DNA of 53,280 nucleotides, taken from positions 1 to 53,280 of the forward strand of contig JAGBXR010000010.1 in NCBI GenBank assembly GCA_017629145.1, written 5' to 3'. Every line of letters begins with the position of its first letter. Position 1 is the stretch's first letter. The notes beneath the pieces are model-generated. The model saw nothing but the letters and a program-made list of their open reading frames with translations, did no database searches and was not told where the DNA came from. Shown here piece after piece: positions 27,237-35,934 of the stretch. The translations under genes and the position numbers were made by a program. This DNA is from Alistipes sp. (GTDB taxonomy: Bacteria; Bacteroidota; Bacteroidia; Bacteroidales; Rikenellaceae).

Positions 27237-27992
27237 CTATCGAGCAACACTCTTGGCGCGTTTTGCCATCGCCGAGGCGAAGACAAAGTCGTTAAGCTCG
27301 GGGTTGTCCGAGAGAAGAATATCATCCTTTGAACCCTCCCACCATTTCTGACCTTCGTGGATATATACAATCTTCTCGCCAATCTCCATCACCGAGTTCA
27401 TATCGTGCGTGTTGATAATTGTCGTGATGTTGAACTCGCGTGTGATATCCTGGATAAGGTTGTCGATGACCACCGATGTCTGTGGGTCGAGACCCGAGTT
27501 TGGCTCGTCGCAGAACAGGTAGCGTGGGTTGAGTACTATGGCGCGAGCTATGGCTACACGCTTGACCATACCACCACTCAACTCCGAGGGGTAGAGGTGG
27601 TCGGCACCTGCGAGGCGTACGCGCTCGAGGCAGAAGTCTACGCGGTCGCGCTTCTCGCCATCGCTCATCTCGGTGAACAGATCGAGTGGCAGACGCACAT
27701 TCTCTCTTACGGTTGACGAGTCGAGCAGAGCACCTCCCTGGAAGATCATACCGATATCCTTGCGTATTGCCTTGCGCTCCTTGAAGCCGAGCTCCGTATA
27801 GCAGGTCTCATCAAAGAAGATGCGACCCTGATCGACGTCGTGCAGGCCGACGAGCGATTTTAGCAGTACGGTCTTACCCGAGCCACTGCGACCGATGATA
27901 AGGTTGGTCTTGCCTGTGTCAAACTCAACGCTGATGTCCTTGAGAATAGGACGGCCCTCGAAACTCTTTGATATGTGGTCGGCTCGTATCAT
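27237..27992 (-). CDS. Mla-type ABC transporter ATP-binding protein
   Basis: A 251-residue ATPase of the MlaF/Ttg2A group, which powers phospholipid (or related hydrophobic substrate) transport between the membranes. Walker A is IIGRSGSGKTVLLKSL, the signature is LSGGMVKRVAIARAI, and Walker B is YLFCDEPNSGLDP, with the H-loop in INTHDMNSV. Its start overlaps the end of the permease gene by 4 bp (27989-27992), which is strong evidence for a paired complex. No MCE-domain (MlaD) gene follows here. Confidence 0.9.
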   Translation of the reverse strand: MIRADHISKSFEGRPILKDISVEFDTGKTNLIIGRSGSGKTVLLKSLVGLHDVDQGRIFFDETCYTELGFKERKAIRKDIGMIFQGGALLDSSTVRENVRLPLDLFTEMSDGEKRDRVDFCLERVRLAGADHLYPSELSGGMVKRVAIARAIVLNPRYLFCDEPNSGLDPQTSVVIDNLIQDITREFNITTIINTHDMNSVMEIGEKIVYIHEGQKWWEGSKDDILLSDNPELNDFVFASAMAKRAKSVAR

Positions 27993-28732
27993 ACGCGCAT
28001 AATCTGTGTTAGGATAAGGTCAAAAATCATAATCGTAATCGAACTTGCCACAACGGCACGTGTCGAAGCACGACCAACCTCCAGCGAGTTGCCCTTGGCA
28101 TAGTAGCCACAATAGGCCGAGATAGAGGTGATGATAAAGGCAAATACCGCGCCCTTGACAAGAGCATAGGTTATTGAGAAGGGCTCGAAGTAGTAGAACA
28201 AACCCTCGATATAGTCGCCCGGAAGCATAATGCCCGTAAGCGCACCTATGGCATAACCACCGATGATGCCGACAAAGATACTGAAGAGTGTGAGAAGTGG
28301 GAAGAAGAGCACCGTAGCCACAATCTTGGGTAGAATGAGGTATGATGCCGAGTTAACACCCATAATCTCGAGAGCATCAATCTGCTCGGTGATACGCATC
28401 GTGCCAATCTCGGATGCGATGTTTGAGCCAACCTTACCTGCGAGGATGAGCGCAACAACCGTCGACGAAAACTCGAGAACCATAACCTCGCGTGTGGCGT
28501 AGCCAATCATAAACTTGGGGATGAACGGTGACTCGAGCGTGATAGCCATCTGCAGAGCTACAACAGCACCGATAAATGTTGAGATGATGGCTGTGAGCGA
28601 GATAGAGTTGAAGCCGAGGGCCTCGACCTCAAACCATATTCGTCTGCCATATATACGCATCTTCTCCGGGCGCGAAAAGACCTTGCCCAAAAGAATGAAG
28701 TAGCGTCCTATATTCTTAAGTAGTTGTATCAT
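27989..28732 (-). CDS. MlaE-family ABC transporter permease
   Basis: A 247-residue inner-membrane permease of the MlaE family. Five or six hydrophobic segments are visible, and the family motifs include FIGAVVALQMA, LAGKVGSNIASEIGTMRITEQIDAL, and the C-terminal AVVASSITIMIFDLILTQIM. It is the partner of the overlapping ATPase gene. The upstream DUF4834 gene is 30 bp away and probably in the same transcript. Confidence 0.92.
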   Translation of the reverse strand: MIQLLKNIGRYFILLGKVFSRPEKMRIYGRRIWFEVEALGFNSISLTAIISTFIGAVVALQMAITLESPFIPKFMIGYATREVMVLEFSSTVVALILAGKVGSNIASEIGTMRITEQIDALEIMGVNSASYLILPKIVATVLFFPLLTLFSIFVGIIGGYAIGALTGIMLPGDYIEGLFYYFEPFSITYALVKGAVFAFIITSISAYCGYYAKGNSLEVGRASTRAVVASSITIMIFDLILTQIMRV

Positions 28733-28762
28733 TTCTATGCTTTTGCTGATTGCTGTGCACTC

Positions 28763-29206
28763 TTACTTAATCTCCTCGAAATCGACGTAGTCATCGTTGC
28801 GCGAATCGCGAACGCGCGAAGTCGAACTATTTGCACCGTTTGTCGACGAATTGTTGTTCGTCTGCTTCTGGGCGTTTGCCTGGGCCTGCATCTGGCGCAC
28901 AAGCTCCTCGAGAGTCATACCGCCAGTGTTCATATTGCCGAAACCCGAAAAACCCGAGAAACCTCCTGCGTTGCTCGAGGTGTGGCTCTGGAATTCGCGC
29001 TCGACACGACGCTGCATAGTGCGCATACGCCAAGCTATTACACCCATAACCACGATGGCGAGGGCGATGATGCCGAGAATGATCCAACCTACGAACTTAA
29101 ATACCACAGGGGCAAATATTGCTAAAAGAGCAAGTACGATACAGAGCTTTGGGTTGCGCTCTATGAATGCAAGTATTGCGAAAAAAACTATCTTTAGATA
29201 AATCAT
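28763..29206 (-). CDS. DUF4834-like small membrane protein
   Basis: A 147-residue protein with two hydrophobic stretches in the first 60 residues (an amphipathic N-terminus, then FVGWIILGIIALAIVVMGVI). A Ser/Gly-rich spacer (about 75-100) and an Asn/Gln/Ser-rich tail ending in acidic residues follow. This matches my memory of the Bacteroidetes DUF4834 family, whose function is unknown. It is the first gene of the transcript that continues into the MlaE/MlaF pair, so a supporting role for that transporter is possible but only inferred. Confidence 0.7.
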   Translation of the reverse strand: MIYLKIVFFAILAFIERNPKLCIVLALLAIFAPVVFKFVGWIILGIIALAIVVMGVIAWRMRTMQRRVEREFQSHTSSNAGGFSGFSGFGNMNTGGMTLEELVRQMQAQANAQKQTNNNSSTNGANSSTSRVRDSRNDDYVDFEEIK

Positions 29207-29258
29207 ATTTCGATTAACATAAGGCCTCCCCTATGGGGATAGTCACCATAATATGGCG

Positions 29259-29266
29259 CAAAGATA
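29259..29266 (-). promoter_or_regulatory. -7 box of the DUF4834-mlaE-mlaF unit
   Basis: On the reverse strand this reads TATCTTTG, about 53 bp before the DUF4834 start. The leader carries a small CCCC/GGGG hairpin at 29228-29238. Confidence 0.5.
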
Positions 29267-29298
29267 ATAAAAAAGCCGAAATCTTCAACTACGCGCCT

Positions 29299-30453
29299 CT
29301 ACTTTTCCGCACGGAAGAGCAGTGGTGTGAACTGCGAAAGATATACTCGCCAGTTGCGCCATACGTGACCGCCATCGCTCTCGACATAGGTGTAGGGGTA
29401 ACCCTTTGCGTCAAGGAGCTCGCGGTAGCGCACGTTCTCGTCGTAGAGGAAGTCATCCTTGCCGATAGCTATCCAGTAGAGGCGAGGCTCGGCTGCGAAC
29501 TGCTTCTCGAGACCAGCCTCGAGGTTTTTGTATATCTCGACATCCTCCTTGCCTCTGAATATTGCTGCCGAGAAGAGACCCACATAGTCGAACATCTCGG
29601 GATAGGTCTTCGATATCTGCAACGAGTGGAAACCGCCCATCGACAGACCTGCTATGGCGCGAGACTCGCGGCTTGCCTTGACGCGATAGTGTGCCTCGAC
29701 CCACTCGACGATTGTTGGGAACATAGTCTCGAACGAACCATCCATTGAACCAGTCATATAAGGGCGCCACATACCCTCGTGCGAGTAGCCTGGTGCCGAT
29801 ACGTGTTTTGTACAGCCGTTGGTCATAACCACAATCATAGGCTCGACCTTGCCAGCAGCGATGAGGTTGTCCATAATCTCGCATACGCGGCCTGTTGCCA
29901 CCCACGCCTCCTCATCGCCACCCATACCGTGGAGTAGGTAGAGAGTGGGGTAGCTCTGCGCCGCCTCCTCGTAGCCGGCAGGTGTGTAGAGTGTCATTCG
30001 GCGCGATACACCGCCCATATCTGCCCATACTCGCGATAGTGTGCCGTGTGCTACGTTCTGCGCCGAATACAGATCACCACGCTCGCCACCAACGATGAAG
30101 TAGTTGAAGAGCGAGCCAACGTCGCGCATTGCGTATGAGTTCATCGGGTCGCGCACGTCGCGCATACCGTCAACGATAAACGAGTAGCTGTACAACTCCG
30201 AAGCGAGAGGCTCGCTGTGATACTCCCATACGCCATTCTCGTTGCGAATCATCGTTGCCTCGCCCGTTAGGAAGTCACCCGTAACCTTGACCTCCTCGGC
30301 CTTGGGTGCATATAGTCGCAGTGTTACGCTGCCATCTGCTCCAATTTCGGGAGATGTATAGTTGTCCACACGGCCAAGATTCTGCTGTGCCGAGCTGCTG
30401 ATTATGCCCAGGAGCAATGATAGTGCAAAAAGTAGTGATACTCTCTGTTTCAT
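29299..30453 (-). CDS. Secreted CE1-type esterase with N-terminal CBM48-like domain
   Basis: A 384-residue exported hydrolase. The signal peptide is MKQRVSLLFALSLLLGIISSSAQ. Residues about 35-115 form a CBM48/isoamylase-N-like beta-domain (VTLRLYAPKAEEVKVTGDF), as in feruloyl esterases linked to XynZ. The esterase D/CE1 domain follows, with LYLLHGMGGDEEAW, nucleophile Ser in AGLSMGGFHSL, and a C-terminal His in GGHVWRNWR. It probably removes acyl groups from plant polysaccharides, but the exact substrate is unknown. There is no PUL (SusC/D) next to it. Confidence 0.83.
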   Translation of the reverse strand: MKQRVSLLFALSLLLGIISSSAQQNLGRVDNYTSPEIGADGSVTLRLYAPKAEEVKVTGDFLTGEATMIRNENGVWEYHSEPLASELYSYSFIVDGMRDVRDPMNSYAMRDVGSLFNYFIVGGERGDLYSAQNVAHGTLSRVWADMGGVSRRMTLYTPAGYEEAAQSYPTLYLLHGMGGDEEAWVATGRVCEIMDNLIAAGKVEPMIVVMTNGCTKHVSAPGYSHEGMWRPYMTGSMDGSFETMFPTIVEWVEAHYRVKASRESRAIAGLSMGGFHSLQISKTYPEMFDYVGLFSAAIFRGKEDVEIYKNLEAGLEKQFAAEPRLYWIAIGKDDFLYDENVRYRELLDAKGYPYTYVESDGGHVWRNWRVYLSQFTPLLFRAEK

Positions 30454-30492
30454 AGTTATATTGCTTTAAGTTAATGATTCGCGATATCCATA

Positions 30493-30500
30493 CAAAGATA
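30493..30500 (-). promoter_or_regulatory. -7 box of the esterase gene
   Basis: On the reverse strand this reads TATCTTTG, 39 bp before the esterase start. Confidence 0.55.
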
Positions 30501-30543
30501 GGATATTTTTAGCAAACTGCGTCTAATATCTCGACTTTTTACC

Positions 30544-30551
30544 TACCTTTG
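30544..30551 (+). promoter_or_regulatory. -7 box of the metallophosphoesterase gene
   Basis: TACCTTTG lies 46 bp before the ATG at 30598 and is divergent from the esterase promoter. Confidence 0.55.
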
Positions 30552-30597
30552 TACTACCTTCTGCACGAAATGTGACTAAAACGATGGTTTGGGATAT

Positions 30598-31089
30598 ATG
30601 AAGATTGGCGTAATATCAGATACACACAGCACCTTTGATGCCTGCCTTGAGGAATTTCTCAAGCCGTGCGACGAGATATGGCACGCTGGAGATATAGGCT
30701 CGCTCGAACTTGCCGACCGTATCGCAGCTTTCAAGCCGCTGCGTGCTGTCTATGGCAATATCGATGGAGGAGTGATGCGTCGCGTATACCACGAGAGCAA
30801 CTTTTTCGAGGTCGAGGGTGTGCGTGTGCTGATGACGCATATCGGTGGTTATCCGCGCCACTACTCACCCAAGGCCTTACAACTTATACACGGCTCGCGC
30901 CCCAAGATCTTTGTGGCAGGACATTCGCACATACTCAAGGTTATGTACGACCCGATATACGACTTGCTATTCATCAATCCTGGTGCTGCGGGACTATACG
31001 GTGCGCATCACGTGCGTACGGCAATTCGCTTCGATATTACCAATGGCGAGATTGGGAATATGGAGATTGGTGAGTGGAAGAGAGGTTAA
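30598..31089 (+). CDS. YfcE/MJ0936-family metallophosphoesterase
   Basis: A 163-residue calcineurin-like phosphoesterase. All metal-binding motifs are present: ISDTHS, HAGDIGS, YGNIDG, THIGGYP and AGHSH. Small members of this family are phosphodiesterases of uncertain natural substrate. The ATG at 30598 gives the family start MKIGVISDTHST; an in-frame TTG at 30589 would add three residues. The next gene starts 20 bp downstream, so the two are probably co-transcribed. Confidence 0.87.
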   Translation: MKIGVISDTHSTFDACLEEFLKPCDEIWHAGDIGSLELADRIAAFKPLRAVYGNIDGGVMRRVYHESNFFEVEGVRVLMTHIGGYPRHYSPKALQLIHGSRPKIFVAGHSHILKVMYDPIYDLLFINPGAAGLYGAHHVRTAIRFDITNGEIGNMEIGEWKRG

Positions 31090-31109
31090 TAATTGATTAT
31101 TATATGGTT

Positions 31110-32051
31110 ATGAAGAAAATTTTGATGCTTTGCACACTGCTGCTTACCTTTAGCAGTATCTTCGCTCAAGAGGATGTTGAGCGACGTACACTTCACTTTG
31201 CAACAACCGATGGTCAGGAACTAATGCTCGACTACTACCGTAGTGCAGCGTGTGGCGATTCGGCTCCTTGTATGATTTTTGCCTTTGGCGGTGGCTTTGT
31301 TCGCGGCGACAGAGCGTGGGAGCACTATATGCACTATTTCGAGGAGTTAGCTCGCAATGGTGTATCTGTAGCATCGATAGATTATCGCTTGGGCCTCAAG
31401 GGCTTGAGCGGAAGGATTGGTGTGCTTGGTATGATCGACATAATGAAGCATAGTGTCGATATTGCCGTTGAGGATATGTACGCTGCTACGCGCTATATTA
31501 TCGATAATGCAGAGCAACTCGGAGTCGATGTCTCGAAGATTATGCTCAGCGGCTCGAGTGCCGGTGCTATCACAGCACTTCAGGCGGAGTGGGGACGTTC
31601 GGAGGGTCTCGATGCGGCGAAGGTTCTCCCCGGGGATTTCCGCTATGCAGGCGTTGTGGCTTGCGCAGGAGCGCTATTCTCGAAGTCGGGAAAGCCAAAG
31701 TTCAGGAATTGCCCAGCGCCAATGCTCCTATTTCACGGTACGTCGGATTGCAACGTGCCCTACAACAAAGCATCGATTATGGGTATAGGCTTCTACGGCT
31801 CGCAGTATATCGTAAAGCAACTCGATAAATTGCAGTCGCCCTACCTATTCTGCTCGATGGAGTATGCCGATCACTCTGTAGCCGTGACGCCACTTATCGA
31901 GCAGACCGACCTTATCCTTCAGTTCATCAACGACTATGTTGTCGAGGGGAACAGACTCTGCGTTAAGTACTCCATACGCAATCTCGAGACCGAGCCTCGT
32001 CCAACGCATTTTACAGCACGAAAGTATCTTAAGACCAACTACGCAAAGTAG
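31110..32051 (+). CDS. Secreted alpha/beta-hydrolase
   Basis: A 313-residue exported hydrolase starting MKKILMLCTLLLTFSSIFAQ (signal peptide). The oxyanion-hole region FAFGGGFVRGDRAW precedes the nucleophile elbow SGSSAGAIT, and an HGTSDCNVPYNKA segment and a later DHSVAV supply the likely Asp and His. It resembles esterase/lipase or polysaccharide-esterase members of the BD-FAE type. The substrate is unknown. The open frame reaches 31074, overlapping the previous gene, but only ATG 31110 gives a proper signal peptide. Confidence 0.8.
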   Translation: MKKILMLCTLLLTFSSIFAQEDVERRTLHFATTDGQELMLDYYRSAACGDSAPCMIFAFGGGFVRGDRAWEHYMHYFEELARNGVSVASIDYRLGLKGLSGRIGVLGMIDIMKHSVDIAVEDMYAATRYIIDNAEQLGVDVSKIMLSGSSAGAITALQAEWGRSEGLDAAKVLPGDFRYAGVVACAGALFSKSGKPKFRNCPAPMLLFHGTSDCNVPYNKASIMGIGFYGSQYIVKQLDKLQSPYLFCSMEYADHSVAVTPLIEQTDLILQFINDYVVEGNRLCVKYSIRNLETEPRPTHFTARKYLKTNYAK

Positions 32052-32125
32052 CGCGATAGCTTCGGAAAAGGAGGATACTTGCGCACTGATATATAGTGGT
32101 TTAGTATAATGTGTAGGAATAAAAT

Positions 32126-32168
32126 AGCAGATGGGGAATGCCTGTTGCATACCCCATCTGCTATTGGT
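32126..32168. terminator. Terminator between convergent hydrolase and glnS genes
   Basis: AATAGCAGATGGGG and CCCCATCTGCTATT form a perfect long stem with a loop of about 16 nt. The flanking A-rich and T-rich sequence lets it work in both directions. Confidence 0.75.
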
Positions 32169-32203
32169 TTGTTGTGGCTGTATCGAGCCACTATCGCACT
32201 CGG

Positions 32204-33883
32204 TTACTTGTTAATCTTTGCCCAAGTATCCTTCAACGTAACGGTACGGTTGAATACGAGCTTCTCTGGTGAAGAGTCGCTGTCGGCGCAGAAGTAGCCT
32301 ACGCGCTCAAACTGGAATGGCTTTGTAGGTTCTGCATCCTTGAGCGAAGGCTCTAACCAACCCTCGATCTTAACCAACGAGTTAGGGTTGAGGTTATCCT
32401 CCCAAGACTCCTGGCCAGCCGATGTGTCGCGTGGATTCTCTGTGAGGAAGAGTGTGTCGAAGAGACGAATCTCGGCAGGGATAGCGTGAGCCGCAGATAC
32501 CCAGTGGATTACACCCTTAACGCGGCGACCATCGCTTGATGAGCCATCGCCCGACATTGGATCGTATGTGCATCGAAGCTCTACGATGTTACCCTCCTTA
32601 TCCTTGATAACCTCCTCGCACTTGATGAGGTATGAGTAGCGCAAACGCACCTCGGTACCGGGGCTTAAGCGGAAATACTTCTTTGGAGGATTCTCCATAA
32701 AGTCGTCGCGCTCGATGTATAGCTCGCGGCTGAATGGCACCTCGCGCATACCTGCTGCCTCATCCTCGGGGTTGTTTACAGCCTGGCGCATCTCTACACG
32801 ACCCTCCTCCCAGTTGGTGATAACCACCTTGAGTGGGTTGAGGACTGCCATACGGCGCTCGGCAACCTTGTTCAAGTCCTCGCGTACGCAGAACTCCATC
32901 TTTGCAAGATCGATGACATTATCGCGTTTTGCAACACCCACCATCTCGGCAAATGCACGTACTGCAGCTGGGGTGTAACCCTTACGGCGCAATGCGCAGA
33001 TCGTAGGCATACGTGGATCATCCCAACCCATAACTACACCCTCCTGAACGAGCTTGAGAAGGTTACGCTTCGACATCATCGTATAGGTGAGGTTCAAGCG
33101 AGCAAACTCGTACTGGTGTGAAGGGAAGATCTCCAACGCCTCGATGAACCAGTCGTACAATGGGCGGTGTACGTCGAACTCCAAAGTACAGATCGAGTGA
33201 GTAATCTTCTCGATAGAGTCACACTGACCGTGAGCATAGTCGTACATAGGGTAGATGCACCACTTGTCGCCAGTGCGATGGTGATCGGCGTGGATGATAC
33301 GGTACATAATAGGGTCGCGGAAGAGCATATTTGGATGTGCCATATCGATCTTGGCACGAAGCACCTTCTCGCCATCGGCGAACTCGCCATTACGCATACG
33401 TGTAAAGAGGTCGAGGTTCTCCTCTACAGAGCGGTCGCGCCAAGGTGATGGCTTACCAGGCTCCGAGATAGTACCACGTGTCTCGCGAATCTGCTCCTGT
33501 GTCTGGTCGTCGACATAGGCCAAGCCCTTCTTGATGAGCTCAACAGCCCAGTCGTAGAGCTGCTCGAAATAGTCCGATGCGTAGTACTCGCCAGCCCACT
33601 CAAAGCCCAACCACTTGATATCGCGCTTGATAGAGTCTACATACTCGGTATCCTCCTTAACAGGGTTAGTATCGTCGAAACGCAGGTTACACTTACCGCC
33701 ATACTTCTTTGCAAGACCGAAGTTGATGCAGATACTCTTGGCGTGGCCAATGTGAAGATAACCGTTAGGCTCGGGTGGGAAGCGTGTCTGAACACGGCTT
33801 TCGCCCTTGGCTATCGACTCCTCAATAATCTCCTCGAGAAAGTTCAATGACTTCTCCTTTACCTCATTTACTTCTACTGTCAT
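32204..33883 (-). CDS. glnS: Glutaminyl-tRNA synthetase
   Basis: A 559-residue class I synthetase that charges tRNA-Gln. The HIGH motif appears in [18 protein letters not shown], and the KMSKS-equivalent is MMSKRNLL. The [16 protein letters not shown] segment and the C-terminal beta-barrel anticodon-binding domains ([19 protein letters not shown]) confirm GlnS rather than GltX. The length matches bacterial GlnS. Confidence 0.96.
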   Translation of the reverse strand: MTVEVNEVKEKSLNFLEEIIEESIAKGESRVQTRFPPEPNGYLHIGHAKSICINFGLAKKYGGKCNLRFDDTNPVKEDTEYVDSIKRDIKWLGFEWAGEYYASDYFEQLYDWAVELIKKGLAYVDDQTQEQIRETRGTISEPGKPSPWRDRSVEENLDLFTRMRNGEFADGEKVLRAKIDMAHPNMLFRDPIMYRIIHADHHRTGDKWCIYPMYDYAHGQCDSIEKITHSICTLEFDVHRPLYDWFIEALEIFPSHQYEFARLNLTYTMMSKRNLLKLVQEGVVMGWDDPRMPTICALRRKGYTPAAVRAFAEMVGVAKRDNVIDLAKMEFCVREDLNKVAERRMAVLNPLKVVITNWEEGRVEMRQAVNNPEDEAAGMREVPFSRELYIERDDFMENPPKKYFRLSPGTEVRLRYSYLIKCEEVIKDKEGNIVELRCTYDPMSGDGSSSDGRRVKGVIHWVSAAHAIPAEIRLFDTLFLTENPRDTSAGQESWEDNLNPNSLVKIEGWLEPSLKDAEPTKPFQFERVGYFCADSDSSPEKLVFNRTVTLKDTWAKINK

Positions 33884-33906
33884 AAACTTATAGTGTTTTT
33901 CGTTTG

Positions 33907-34974
33907 TTATTCTTTACTCTTTTTGCAAAAGCCATAGTCGAGCGCGATGCTCACCTGTAGCCACTGTCGCGTACCCCAGCCTATGCCGTCGTACTCGAGT
34001 GTTATGCCTCCCTCCAGGCGTACTGTATCCTTGAAAAAGCTGTTGCCGTAGGATGCCGTAATGGTGTTGTGTAACCCTTCGGTTGTGCGATATATGAGCT
34101 TGCCGTGGTAGAGGTCTGTGCCGTAGCGGTCGAAGTGGGGGAGTAGGTTCTCACCTACGTATAGTCTGTTGGATAGTGTTACGCCCCAGCGACTTAACGC
34201 AACGTATAGCTCACCGCCCATCGGTGCAAGCCACTTGTCCTCGAAGTGGCGGTCGCGCTGCAACGACTGAATATAGCCGAGTTGCAGCGTGAGGTCGAAA
34301 CCTCCTAAATGCAGGTCGTAGCCGATGTGTGGCGTTGCGAAGATGTTGTCCACCACACCATCGTCCGTGTCGGGGTTGTCATCCTTGGCGTAGTGACCCA
34401 CCATAATGTCGTAGCCATAGCGGAATCCTCCGATTACATCCTCACCCGAGGTGATTATCATAAACGATTCGCGTGTATTGAAGTCGCGCATTCCCGTATA
34501 GTCGAACACAAATTCGACGTAGGCCCCCGGATGCTTCGCGGCTTCGAAGCGTGCCAATACGCCACCTATGCGGTTGTTGTAGTAGCGATAGGTGCGGTCG
34601 AAGAATAGCGGACTACGAAGACCGCGCATCTCTTCACGAGGAAAGATACCGGCCATCAGCTTCAGACGAGGCGCGCGATAGGCGTAGTAGAGCTGCAGAT
34701 GTGCATCCGACAGGAACTTGGCGTGATAGCCTATGTCCTGCACCAAATCGACAGCCACGCGCAGTTCGTTGCGCTCGGCCCAGTCTACTCCCACCTTGGG
34801 GGTGAGGCGGCTGCTGAAGAGTGTCCACGACTCATCAAAGCCCATCGACGAGTACTCCTTGTTGTCGAATAGGGTTGTGAAATCGGCGCCTATGCGCAGT
34901 TGCTGTGCCTCGGCCGCTGGGAGCGTGCAGAGGAGCATAAGGCATAGTGCTATGTATCGTAGCAGTCGGTGCAT
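33907..34974 (-). CDS. Outer-membrane beta-barrel protein of unknown function
   Basis: A 355-residue protein with the signal peptide [23 protein letters not shown]. The remainder has many amphipathic strands ending in aromatic residues ([39 protein letters not shown]), typical of a beta-barrel. No functional domain is recognised. The arrangement is compatible with a porin-like or phosphate-selective-porin-like fold, but I cannot assign it. It lies 23 bp upstream of glnS on the same strand and may share its transcript. Confidence 0.7.
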   Translation of the reverse strand: MHRLLRYIALCLMLLCTLPAAEAQQLRIGADFTTLFDNKEYSSMGFDESWTLFSSRLTPKVGVDWAERNELRVAVDLVQDIGYHAKFLSDAHLQLYYAYRAPRLKLMAGIFPREEMRGLRSPLFFDRTYRYYNNRIGGVLARFEAAKHPGAYVEFVFDYTGMRDFNTRESFMIITSGEDVIGGFRYGYDIMVGHYAKDDNPDTDDGVVDNIFATPHIGYDLHLGGFDLTLQLGYIQSLQRDRHFEDKWLAPMGGELYVALSRWGVTLSNRLYVGENLLPHFDRYGTDLYHGKLIYRTTEGLHNTITASYGNSFFKDTVRLEGGITLEYDGIGWGTRQWLQVSIALDYGFCKKSKE

Positions 34975-35068
34975 CGTTTAGCTGATATAACAATTCCGTG
35001 CAAAATTACAGAAAATATTTTTATTTGCTTAATTTTGTGGCGGAATAATTAAAAATACTTAATAATAT

Positions 35069-35596
35069 ATGCGTAAATTGCTTAACGACGAGCTGGGTCG
35101 CCCCTCATTGGAGGAGTATGCCGAGCAGCAGAAGTTACCCGTAGTGGTGGTTTTGGATAATGTGCGCTCGGCGCAGAACGTAGGCTCGTTCTTCCGTACT
35201 GCCGATGCATTCGGAATCGAACGTATCGAGCTTTGTGGTATCAGTTCAACGCCTCCTAATCGCGAGTTGCACAAGACGGCGCTTGGCTCGGAGCTTAGCG
35301 TAGCGTGGCGCTACAATGAGTCTACGGTGGAGTGCCTCGGAAAATTGCGTTCGGAAGGTTACGAACTACTTGCCGTAGAGCAGGTTGAGGGCGCTGTGAT
35401 GCTCGATAAGTTTGTGGCCCAGAGCGATAAGCGATATGCTCTGATTTTCGGTAACGAGGTCGATGGCGTGTCGGAAGAGGCGGTGGCTATGGTCGACGGC
35501 GCAATTGAGATTCCGCAGGTCGGTATCAAGCATTCGCTCAACGTTTCGGTTGCAGCTGGAGTGCTTATGTGGGAGGCGTTCCGTCAGCTTAAGTAG
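35069..35596 (+). CDS. TrmH/SpoU-family RNA methyltransferase
   Basis: A 175-residue SPOUT methyltransferase that probably adds a 2'-O-methyl group to tRNA or rRNA. The three motifs are VVLDNVRSAQNVGSFFRTAD, IFGNEVDGVS and IPQVGIKHSLNVSVAAGVLM, which form the knotted SAM-binding site. It has no N-terminal substrate-binding extension, so it is a minimal, TrmL-sized member. The target nucleotide cannot be assigned. Confidence 0.9.
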   Translation: MRKLLNDELGRPSLEEYAEQQKLPVVVVLDNVRSAQNVGSFFRTADAFGIERIELCGISSTPPNRELHKTALGSELSVAWRYNESTVECLGKLRSEGYELLAVEQVEGAVMLDKFVAQSDKRYALIFGNEVDGVSEEAVAMVDGAIEIPQVGIKHSLNVSVAAGVLMWEAFRQLK

Positions 35597-35796
35597 GGTG
35601 ATTCGTTGATGAGTTTTGGCACTCGGTTTAACGATTTGTTAGCAGCGAAAAATGGCTATTTGCTAACAATTAAATAAAATGCTCAAATAAGGGGACTTTA
35701 GATATCATTGTATTGGGCGTAAAGTATTGACATACAAAGTGGTATCTTGTTACTGCGAACAAGTTAATAGTGAGGTAAAAGCATAAATTATGCGGA

Positions 35797-35829
35797 TGCT
35801 GCAAGGGTGGAGGACATTCTTGCAGCATT
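35797..35829 (+). repeat. Perfect 10-bp stem-loop upstream of the surface operon
   Basis: ATGCTGCAAG and CTTGCAGCAT flank a 13-nt loop, and an AT-rich but not T-only tract follows. It could be a terminator for the methyltransferase gene or part of a regulatory RNA. Confidence 0.5.
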
Positions 35830-35893
35830 ATACTTTATATTATATAAAAAGGGTTGTTCGTTGAATTTATTTTTCAACTAAAGAATATTCGTA

Positions 35894-35901
35894 TAAATTT
35901 G
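35894..35901 (+). promoter_or_regulatory. -7 box of the surface-lipoprotein operon
   Basis: TAAATTTG lies about 34 bp before the ATG at 35935. It is the only good -7 match before the first gene of the 11-kb run. Confidence 0.55.
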
Positions 35902-35934
35902 CGACCGATTTATTGCGCGTAAATGTATAATTTA

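Larger units (their letters stand above)
35597..35922. other. 326-bp gene-free region before the surface-lipoprotein operon
   Basis: It contains a stem-loop GTTAGCA/TGCTAAC (35638-35667), a perfect 10-bp stem-loop ATGCTGCAAG/CTTGCAGCAT (35797-35829), and a -7 box at 35894-35901. No open frame is convincing. A small RNA or an attenuating leader is possible. Confidence 0.55.

Noticed and set aside
35620-35640. TGGCAC sequence as a sigma-54 promoter
   Set aside because: The -24 half looks right but there is no GC at the -12 position with correct spacing.
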